Below, in pieces: positions 56,562 to 64,000 of a stretch of DNA of 64,000 bases. The number at the start of each line of letters is the position of its first letter. The first letter of the stretch is position 1. Position numbers and translations under genes: made by a program. The DNA comes from Lentilactobacillus diolivorans DSM 14421. GTDB lineage: Bacteria > Bacillota > Bacilli > Lactobacillales > Lactobacillaceae. The stretch covers positions 1 through 64,000 of the forward strand of contig NZ_AZEY01000109.1 of NCBI RefSeq assembly GCF_001434255.1, written 5' to 3'. The notes under the pieces were generated by a model that ran no database searches, was not told where the DNA came from, and saw only the letters and a program-made list of their open reading frames with translations.

Positions 56562-57686
56562 ATGGTGATTGGAAAACTTCGGAATGCACAGCTAGTCATT
56601 AATCAAGAAGCACTTTATGAAAATATTCGACATGCAAAAGAATATGCTGAGCCAGGCACGGACGTATTTGTTGTTTTAAAAGCTAATGGTTATGGTCACG
56701 GGGCTATTCAAGTAGCTCGAGTTGCTGAAAAAGCAGGTGCAAATGGATTTTGTGTCGCACTTCTTGATGAGGCACTCGAATTACGTGATGCCGGATTTAC
56801 TCAGCCAATTTTAGTCCTTGGCATTACGGACCCCACTGATACTCCAATCGCGAGAGACAACCAAATTTCACTAACGGTTGGTTCGAGTGAGTGGTTAGAG
56901 CAAGCAGATCAAATTTTGAGTGCGTCAAAAACAGCATTAAAACTCAACGTTCATTTAGCCTTGGACACCGGGATGGGGCGGATTGGATTTCAAAAACCCG
57001 ATGAGTTGAAATCAGCTCTCGCTTATTTGAATCAACAAGCTGACATCTTTGGTTTTGAGGGAATCTTTACTCATTTTGCGACGGCTGATAGTAAAGATGA
57101 ATCGTATTTTAAATATCAATATCAGAACTTTCGTGATTTTATGGCAGTTATTGATCATCGGCCAAAATATGTCCATGTTGCTAATTCCGCTACTAGTTTA
57201 TGGCATAAAAAATGTGAAGGCAATCTTATTCGTTTGGGGATTACGACTTATGGGTTGAACCCTTCTGGAAACGAAATAACTAAGTTGCCATATCAGCTTA
57301 AACCCGCTATGACATTTCAATCAACACTCATTTATGTTAAATTGGTTCAAGCCGGTAAATCAATTGGCTATGGTGCGACCTATCAGACGACTGATAATGA
57401 GTGGATTGGGACTGTTCCGGTGGGATATGCAGACGGTGTGCCAAGAAAGATGCAAGGCTTCTCGGTGTTAGTTGATGGCCATTTTTGCCCAATTGTTGGT
57501 CGTGTTTGCATGGATCAATTTATGATTAAATTGCCCAAAAAATACCCTTACGGAACCCAAGTTACCATTATTGGTACATCAGGTGCGGAAAAAATCACTA
57601 CTGAAGATATGGCAAATTATCTTGGAACTATTAATTATGAAGTTGTGTGTGGTTTTAGTTCCCGTTTAAACAGAAAATATGTTTAA
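56562..57686 (+). CDS. alr: Alanine racemase
   Basis: A 374-residue PLP enzyme converting L- and D-alanine for the wall and teichoic acids. The PLP lysine is Lys40 in VVLKANGYGHGA. The second catalytic base, Tyr, lies in SIGYGATYQT, and VGRVCMDQFMI is the usual late motif. The start is ATG 56562, just after acpS (probably translated with it). Confidence 0.97.
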   Translation: MVIGKLRNAQLVINQEALYENIRHAKEYAEPGTDVFVVLKANGYGHGAIQVARVAEKAGANGFCVALLDEALELRDAGFTQPILVLGITDPTDTPIARDNQISLTVGSSEWLEQADQILSASKTALKLNVHLALDTGMGRIGFQKPDELKSALAYLNQQADIFGFEGIFTHFATADSKDESYFKYQYQNFRDFMAVIDHRPKYVHVANSATSLWHKKCEGNLIRLGITTYGLNPSGNEITKLPYQLKPAMTFQSTLIYVKLVQAGKSIGYGATYQTTDNEWIGTVPVGYADGVPRKMQGFSVLVDGHFCPIVGRVCMDQFMIKLPKKYPYGTQVTIIGTSGAEKITTEDMANYLGTINYEVVCGFSSRLNRKYV

Positions 57687-57760
57687 GCCTACTGCTTTCT
57701 GCTTGGTTTCATGGTATATTAGATATTAAAGTAATCTTGAATAATATAGGGGAATTAACG

Positions 57761-58045
57761 ATGGAAAAAGCAACTTATCAAAAGCATTTTTCAGTTATCA
57801 TCAATGATCGAATTGCCGATCGATTGGCGCAATTTTGTTCAACAGTTGGAATATCCGAAAATGCAGCGGTTGAGATTGCAATGAATTATTTCTTTGATGA
57901 TCCGCAAATTGTTAACGGATTAATGAAGGGCTATCGTGAAATGGCGAACTTAAATCGTGAAATTAGTCATGACTTTTCCTGTTGTGAAGAAGACGCTGAT
58001 TTTCACTTAACTCAGTATCGTCAAAGATTACAGAATTTCCATTAG
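57761..58045 (+). CDS. mazE: MazE-like antitoxin
   Basis: A 94-residue protein. The N-terminal 50 residues look like a ribbon-helix-helix DNA-binding domain ([37 protein letters not shown]), and the acidic C terminus ([21 protein letters not shown]) would wrap the toxin. In Bacillus the equivalent is NdoAI/EndB. The start is ATG 57761 behind TAGGGGAA; the frame from 57737 lacks a site. It has the mazF gene 31 bases downstream. Confidence 0.8.
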   Translation: MEKATYQKHFSVIINDRIADRLAQFCSTVGISENAAVEIAMNYFFDDPQIVNGLMKGYREMANLNREISHDFSCCEEDADFHLTQYRQRLQNFH

Positions 58046-58076
58046 CTTTTTAGATTCAACAATGGGAGGTGTGAGG

Positions 58077-58433
58077 GTGACTGACGTTATTTTTAAACGT
58101 GGAGACATTTTTTACGCTGATCTATCACCCGTTGTCGGTTCCGAACAAGGTGGGATGCGACCAGTATTGATTATCCAAAACGATATTGGCAATCACTACA
58201 GCCCAACCGTTATTGTTGCTGCAATTACCGCAAGAATTTCAAAGCCAAAAATGCCGACACACGTTGGAATATCGGCAGGAAATGGCATTGAAAGGGATTC
58301 AGTTATCCTATTGGAGCAGATTAGAACGATTGATAAGCAAAGGCTAAGGGATAAAGTCACCCATCTTGATAATTCGACAATGAATAAAGTCGATAAGGCA
58401 ATTAAAATTAGCTTGGGACTCGGCAAGGGTTAG
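58077..58433 (+). CDS. mazF: MazF-type endoribonuclease toxin
   Basis: A 118-residue mRNA interferase. [31 protein letters not shown] is the family start, with the catalytic Arg in GGMRPVL and the Thr in [10 protein letters not shown]. It cuts mRNA at short motifs, and its cut specificity cannot be read here. The start is GTG 58077 after GGGAGGTG (58063-58070), not the ATG at 58062, which precedes that site. It forms a toxin-antitoxin pair with mazE. Confidence 0.93.
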   Translation: MTDVIFKRGDIFYADLSPVVGSEQGGMRPVLIIQNDIGNHYSPTVIVAAITARISKPKMPTHVGISAGNGIERDSVILLEQIRTIDKQRLRDKVTHLDNSTMNKVDKAIKISLGLGKG

Positions 58434-58596
58434 TGAAAGATCAGAAATACATAAGATATCTTCTGTTAGCTTAAACAGTAGGAATGATGACGTGGTAATA
58501 CCATAATAGTGGCATTAATTATCTGCCAATTAAATTAATGATTTGGCAGCCCAGTTGAGCTATGTCTTGCTATGCTCAGGCTGATAATTAGTAGTA

Positions 58597-58650
58597 AAAA
58601 AGAGTTCCAAGAGCAATAAAAATTGCCCTTGAAACTCTTTTTCTTTTGGA
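58597..58650. terminator. Bidirectional terminator, mazF and CBS gene
   Basis: AAAAGAGTT-C-CAAG-A-GCAA pairs with TTGC-C-CTTG-A-AACTCTTTTT. It serves the convergent mazF and minus-strand CBS gene. A second, weaker inverted repeat (CAGCC...GGCTG, about 58551-58583) lies just upstream. Confidence 0.8.
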
Positions 58651-58686
58651 TCAGATCAAAAGACGAGTAAGTAAAAAGAAAATAAA

Positions 58687-59331
58687 CTATTTATTTTCTT
58701 CTTTTAAATTTTCGACTTCTGGGACTCTAAATTCTTTTCGCTCCAAAGCAGCAATAATTCGATTTAATCGATCTTGATCAACTTCTGCCGGAAGGGTAAA
58801 CATAATTCGATGAACTAGCTCACCTTCCTGTGCATCTAATGAAATAACACTGGCAATGGAGGTGTACTTCGTAATGATTTTAGCGATTTCTTCTAGGTCA
58901 CCACGTTCGCCGCTGGCAACAACGGTTAAGACATAGCTGCCGACGTTGACATTCCAGGATTGAGAAAGCATGTCTAACAAACGAGTGTGTGTTAAAATAC
59001 CGTAAAAGTGATTTTGAGCATCAAGAACTGCAATATACGGTAAATCTTTAATTGAAAAGAACACTTGGAAAAAAGCTGAGTTAACATTAACGAACTTGGT
59101 TGCATTTTTTAAGAGTGTCGTGACGGGTAAGGACATATCACCACCACGGGATTTATGGCGATAAATATGCATTTTATAAATGTTTCCTCTAAAAATTGTT
59201 CCGGTTTCATCTAAGATTGGCACACATCGGTATCCGGAATCTTCCAAAGTGGTTAGTGCTTCTTCAAGGGTTGCATCCTCTTTGACAGTCACTAAGCGTT
59301 CTTTAGGTTTCACAAGTGTTTTTAATAACAT
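58687..59331 (-). CDS. cbpA: CBS-ACT protein, c-di-AMP-binding type
   Basis: A 214-residue protein. Two CBS motifs (about 12-65 and 75-135) are followed by an ACT-like domain (YVLTVVASGERGDLEEIAKIITKYTSIASVISL). This CBS2-ACT layout matches CbpA, a c-di-AMP receptor described in Listeria; CbpB has only the CBS pair. Ligand binding is inferred. The start is ATG 59331 behind TGGAGGAAAATAA. It lies downstream of ldh on the same strand, separated by a hairpin repeat. Confidence 0.75.
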   Translation of the reverse strand: MLLKTLVKPKERLVTVKEDATLEEALTTLEDSGYRCVPILDETGTIFRGNIYKMHIYRHKSRGGDMSLPVTTLLKNATKFVNVNSAFFQVFFSIKDLPYIAVLDAQNHFYGILTHTRLLDMLSQSWNVNVGSYVLTVVASGERGDLEEIAKIITKYTSIASVISLDAQEGELVHRIMFTLPAEVDQDRLNRIIAALERKEFRVPEVENLKEENK

Positions 59332-59459
59332 ATTTATTTTCCTCCAGTTAAACTGTATACCTTATAATAACATAGCCCGATTTAGAAGAGTATAGGATAA
59401 AGGCCTTAATTTTAATAATATTGCAAGAAGATGAGAGAGGTATGCCGGATGTTGGCTAA

Positions 59460-59561
59460 ATCCCAGAATATAAGGATGCACTGGGATACGTTTTAGTTTG
59501 GAAGCGATCAAAGTATGTTTAATTTTGTAAAAAACAGCTTTCGTATCCTTATATCTGGGAT
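59460..59561. repeat. Hairpin repeat, copy D (third core type)
   Basis: ATCCCAGAATATAAGGAT on the left is matched by ATCCTTATATCTGGGAT on the right. GATACG/CGTATC also pairs further in. The left shoulder CCCAGAATATAAG is the same as in copies A-C; the core is different again and longer-looped. It lies in the ldh-cbpA gap at the 3' side of ldh. Confidence 0.65.
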
Positions 59562-59644
59562 CGAGTGTTTACCAAAGTAAAAAGCCAAAACAAAATCGAG
59601 TTTTGCTTTGGCTTTCAAGATAAATTAAATTAAAATTAAACGAT

Positions 59645-60604
<960 letters not shown>

Positions 60605-60628
60605 CTATTTCATATTTAGTCCGATTAA

Positions 60629-60657
60629 ATTATACCACAGAGAAGTGTGCGCTTTCA
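60629..60657 (-). promoter_or_regulatory. ldh promoter with cre-like site
   Basis: On the minus strand TGGTATAAT (extended -10; TATAAT at 60629-60634) is preceded by TGAAAGCGCACACT (60644-60657). The latter matches 12 of 14 positions of the remembered cre consensus TGWAANCGNTNWCA. CcpA binding is plausible; position near -35 could mean repression or activation. Confidence 0.5.
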
Positions 60658-60810
60658 CAAAATCGCTTGACTTGTAATGAATTTCTCATTTTAATCGGGA
60701 TTAAATGCAGGAGGAGATTAATATGATATAATTTGTACGTTAAGTTAAACTAGACACGAGCTGAACGAAATTCGTTCGGCCTTTTGTTGTTGAAAAAAGA
60801 GGATAAATAA

Positions 60811-61374
60811 ATGATAAAAATGATTGTTGGTTTGGGAAACATTGGCCCCCAGTATGAGCAAACTCGGCACAATACTGGTTTTATGATTGTTGAACAGTTT
60901 GCTAAACACCATGACCTTAAAATAAAAACACGCAAGATGAATGCTAAAATGGGCTCAACCTTTATCAACGGAGATAAAGTACTAGTTGTTGAACCAACCA
61001 CATTTATGAATGATTCTGGAATCGCTGTAAAACCCCTAAAAGATTATTTCGGTGTGTCGACGGAAAATATTGTCGTGGTTCACGATGATATGGATTTACC
61101 GATCGGAAAGATTCGAATTAAAGATAAAGGGTCTGCTGGTGGTCATAATGGTATCAAGAGTTTGATTAACAATCTCGGGACTGAAGCCTTCACTCGGATT
61201 CGAGTTGGTATCGCTCATCCGGATAAAAGCAATACGGTTGTTAATTATGTTCTGGGAAGATTCTCTAAAGATCAGTTGCCACTATTCAAGCGGGCCGGGG
61301 ATGATGCAGTAAATGCACTTGACGACTGGCTTGAAGGGATGACCATCTCTGATCTTGAAAATCGTTACAACTAA
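60811..61374 (+). CDS. pth: Peptidyl-tRNA hydrolase
   Basis: A 187-residue enzyme releasing peptides from tRNA dropped by ribosomes. IVGLGNIGPQYEQTRHNTGFMIV (catalytic His and Asn), PTTFMNDSG and VVHDDMDLPIGKIRIKDKGSAGGHNGIKSL are the family signature. The start is ATG 60811 behind AAGAGGATAA. It is followed by mfd, as in most Firmicutes. Confidence 0.97.
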   Translation: MIKMIVGLGNIGPQYEQTRHNTGFMIVEQFAKHHDLKIKTRKMNAKMGSTFINGDKVLVVEPTTFMNDSGIAVKPLKDYFGVSTENIVVVHDDMDLPIGKIRIKDKGSAGGHNGIKSLINNLGTEAFTRIRVGIAHPDKSNTVVNYVLGRFSKDQLPLFKRAGDDAVNALDDWLEGMTISDLENRYN

Positions 61375-61391
61375 ATGAAAGGACGATGGAT

Positions 61392-64000
61392 GTGCAACTA
61401 GATCAATTGCTAACCAAGATTCCGCAGTATGACCAAATTGTATCCGGGCTTACGCCTAAAAGTCGGCAACTAGTGACTGGAATTGGCGGTTCTGCCAGAA
61501 CAGTATTGATCGATAATTTAATCCATTCAACTAGTCGGCCCATTGTCGTTGTGGTTGATACACTATTTCATGCGGATCAATTGATAAATGATCTGGGCAA
61601 TTTATTGCCGGATGATCAATTGTTTGAGTTTCCGGTTGAGGAGCTTGGCGCTGCTGAATTAGCCACCAGTTCGCCTGAATATAAGGCCCAGCGCGTTTTG
61701 GCTTTAGACAAATTAGCGAGTGGGGAACCAGCTGTTATTGTAACGTCGGTTTCTGGAATTCGACGACTGATTCCTGCAAAGAGCCAGTTTTTAAAGTCAA
61801 AATTAACACTTAAAATTGACGGTGATTATCATTTGGAAGCATTGAAGTTAAAACTCCATCAAATGGGGTATGTCTTTCAAAAACTTGTTGCAGCGCCTGG
61901 TGATTTTTCAATCCGTGGATCAATTCTTGATATTTTTCCACTAAACCATCAGGATCCGGTACGAATTGATTTTTTTGATACAGAAGTGGACTCAATGCGA
62001 CTTTTTGATGTCGGTAACCAGCGAAGTATTAAAAATATTGATCAAATTCAAATTTTACCAGCTACTGATTTGTTAATAACCGATGAGCAACGAAAGAAAA
62101 CGGTTAAACAACTTAGAGCACGTTTGACGAGGGAGCAAAATGAACTTGAAGGCGAGGGTGCCAAGAAACTTGCCGGAAATATCGAGCCGCAAATTATGGA
62201 TCTTGATAATGGGTTAAGCGATCCACGGTGGTTATTATTTGCCGATATTATTTATGACAACCATTATTCATTGTTGGATTACCTCGCTCCCAGTGGGGTT
62301 GTGGTATTTGATGATTATTCACGGATTAACGAGTCGGTTCGCCAGTTAAGCAGTGATGACGATGAGTGGCTTCAAGATAAAATTAAAAATCTGGAAGTCT
62401 TAAAATCAACCAGCTATACAAACGATTTTAAGAAGGCTTTTCAAACTAATCAACACGCAACAATGATTATTTCTTTATTTCAGAAGGGATTAGGTCGAAT
62501 GCGGCTCGATGGAATTGAAGACATTACGATTCGACCAATGGAACAATTTTTTTCTCAAATGCCAATGCTGCGGACCGAAATTTTAAGATGGCAAAAGCAA
62601 AAACAAACTGTCATCATTATGATTCAGGATGAAAAACGGATGCAAAAAGTTGCCCAAACGCTAAGTGATTTTGAAATTCCAGTAACCCAAACTGATAGGA
62701 ACCAATTGTTACCGCAGAAAGTTCAAATGATTTCTGGAAATTTGGATAATGGGTTTGAACTACCATCTGGTAATGTTGTGATTATTACCGAAAAGGAAAT
62801 GTTTGGGACAGTTGTTAAGAAGCGACCTCGGCAAACGACGTTTAATAATGCTGAACGGATTAAAAGCTATACTGATTTAAAACCCGGTGATTACGTTGTT
62901 CACGTTAACCATGGGATTGGTCGTTACGAGGGTATGAAAACGATGGAAGTTGATGGTAAACATCAAGACTACTTGACAATTTCATACCGTGACAATGCCA
63001 AACTATTCATTCCGGTCACGCAACTAAACTTGATTCAGAAGTATGTTTCCTCTGAAGACCGGCATCCTCGGATTAATAAATTAGGTGGCAGCGAGTGGAT
63101 CAAAACTAAGCGTAAAGTTGCCGCTAAAATTGAAGACATTGCTGATGAATTGATTGATTTGTATGCGAAGCGAGGTTCCGAAAAGGGCTACGCCTACCCG
63201 CCAGATGATTCCTTGCAGGCTGAGTTCGAGGCTAATTTTCCATACACCGAAACGCCAGATCAATTGCGAAGTGTTACTGAAATCAAGCGGGATATGGAAC
63301 AATCACAACCAATGGACAGGCTTTTAGTCGGTGACGTTGGCTATGGAAAAACAGAAGTGGCACTAAGAGCTGCCTTTAAAGCAATTGAAGTTGGCAAACA
63401 GGTTGCGTTCCTAGTTCCCACGACCATTTTGGCACAGCAACATTATGAAACGATGTTGGATCGTTTTGGCGAGTACCCGATAACTGTTCGAGTTTTATCA
63501 CGTTTCCAAACTCAAAAACAAGTTAAAGAAACCTTGACAGGGTTAAAAAACGGTACAGTGGATGTTGTGGTTGGTACCCATCGCTTACTATCTAAAGATG
63601 TTAAATTTAACAACTTGGGATTGTTAATTATTGATGAGGAGCAACGGTTTGGCGTTAAGCATAAGGAAAAGATTAAGGAAATGCGTTCGGACGTTGATGT
63701 TTTAACATTAACAGCAACGCCAATTCCAAGGACCCTGAACATGTCCATGATGGGCGTTCGTGACCTATCCGTAATTGAAACCCCACCATCCAATCGCTAC
63801 CCTATTCAGACGTATGTCATTGAACAAAACGCCGGGACGATCCGAGAGGCAATTGAACGAGAAATGTCTCGGGGTGGTCAGGTGTTTTATCTGCACAACC
63901 GGGTTGAAGATATTGAGCGAACGGTTGAGCAAATTCATTCGTTAGTTCCAGACGCAAGGGTTGCGTACATTCATGGTCAGATGAGTGAGAATCAAATGGA
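61392..64000 (+). CDS. mfd: Transcription-repair coupling factor Mfd (5' part)
   Basis: A frame of at least 869 codons, open to the right edge. Residues 1-300 match the UvrB-like N-terminal domains (VVVVDTLFHADQLINDL, GDFSIRGSILDIFP). The RNA polymerase-binding region follows (LKPGDYVVHVNHGIGRYEGM), then the RecG-like motor with Walker A LLVGDVGYGKTEVALRA near 650 and IIDEEQRFGVKHKEKIK. Mfd removes RNA polymerase stalled at DNA damage and brings in UvrA. The start is GTG 61392, 8 bases after AAAGGA; ATG 61386 is too close to it. Confidence 0.95.
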   Translation, partial: MQLDQLLTKIPQYDQIVSGLTPKSRQLVTGIGGSARTVLIDNLIHSTSRPIVVVVDTLFHADQLINDLGNLLPDDQLFEFPVEELGAAELATSSPEYKAQRVLALDKLASGEPAVIVTSVSGIRRLIPAKSQFLKSKLTLKIDGDYHLEALKLKLHQMGYVFQKLVAAPGDFSIRGSILDIFPLNHQDPVRIDFFDTEVDSMRLFDVGNQRSIKNIDQIQILPATDLLITDEQRKKTVKQLRARLTREQNELEGEGAKKLAGNIEPQIMDLDNGLSDPRWLLFADIIYDNHYSLLDYLAPSGVVVFDDYSRINESVRQLSSDDDEWLQDKIKNLEVLKSTSYTNDFKKAFQTNQHATMIISLFQKGLGRMRLDGIEDITIRPMEQFFSQMPMLRTEILRWQKQKQTVIIMIQDEKRMQKVAQTLSDFEIPVTQTDRNQLLPQKVQMISGNLDNGFELPSGNVVIITEKEMFGTVVKKRPRQTTFNNAERIKSYTDLKPGDYVVHVNHGIGRYEGMKTMEVDGKHQDYLTISYRDNAKLFIPVTQLNLIQKYVSSEDRHPRINKLGGSEWIKTKRKVAAKIEDIADELIDLYAKRGSEKGYAYPPDDSLQAEFEANFPYTETPDQLRSVTEIKRDMEQSQPMDRLLVGDVGYGKTEVALRAAFKAIEVGKQVAFLVPTTILAQQHYETMLDRFGEYPITVRVLSRFQTQKQVKETLTGLKNGTVDVVVGTHRLLSKDVKFNNLGLLIIDEEQRFGVKHKEKIKEMRSDVDVLTLTATPIPRTLNMSMMGVRDLSVIETPPSNRYPIQTYVIEQNAGTIREAIEREMSRGGQVFYLHNRVEDIERTVEQIHSLVPDARVAYIHGQMSENQM

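Overview
The window is low-GC Gram-positive DNA, almost certainly from the family Lactobacillaceae. The evidence is strong AGGAGG-type ribosome sites with frequent TTG and GTG starts, rpoE (RNA polymerase delta), a class II HMG-CoA reductase (mevalonate pathway), an alr-mazEF locus, a T-box in front of trpS, L-lactate dehydrogenase, and cydABCD with a type II NADH dehydrogenase. I cannot name the species from sequence alone.

Layout. 1-430: 3' end of a 5S rRNA gene with its terminator, then tRNA-Thr(GGT). 532-2526: a small conserved gene cut in two by a 1,500-bp IS110-family element. 2.85-4.65 kb: two secreted cell-wall/peptidase proteins. 4.9-13.1 kb: respiratory block (ndh fused to a DoxX-like membrane domain, then cydAB and cydDC), followed by an 0.8-kb repeat-rich gap. 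13.9-18.9 kb: long-chain polyprenyl diphosphate synthase, a two-gene osmoprotectant ABC transporter and a disulfide oxidoreductase, then a second repeat-rich gap. 19.3-29.1 kb: HelD-like ATPase, a 2-hydroxyacid dehydrogenase, and the run trpS-ppx-mvaA-(HExxH protein)-sir2-DUF72. 29.3-40.9 kb: housekeeping block metG-tatD-rnmV-rsmA-veg-ispE, zinc importer adcCB under a Zur-like box, then purR-glmU-prs-DUF3899. 41.4-44.4 kb: minus-strand HAD phosphatase, HD hydrolase and LipL-like transferase. 44.6-64 kb: DUF1934-rpoE-pyrG-murA-rpmE2, MFS exporter, sortase, phosphotyrosine phosphatase, an unrecognised gene, murF, cshA, acpS-alr-mazEF, a c-di-AMP-type CBS protein, ldh, pth and the 5' two thirds of mfd.

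The genes fit a fermentative bacterium that can respire when supplied with haem and quinone: Ndh would feed quinol to cytochrome bd (CydAB), CydDC supports its assembly, and the nearby prenyl synthase could make the quinone tail. Much of the remainder makes cell wall precursors (glmU, murA, murF, alr, ispE, mvaA) or handles nucleotides (pyrG, prs, purR).

The most interesting items are: (1) the IS110 insertion, where removing the element restores an open frame across a CT core and the element's 5' non-coding end carries an 11-nt copy of the left target flank, as expected for a bridge-RNA target guide; (2) a family of about 100-118-bp hairpin repeats with conserved shoulders and exchangeable self-complementary cores, mostly in convergent gaps; (3) a MurA with Asp where the catalytic Cys normally lies; (4) a pyrG leader with the features of control by reiterative G addition.
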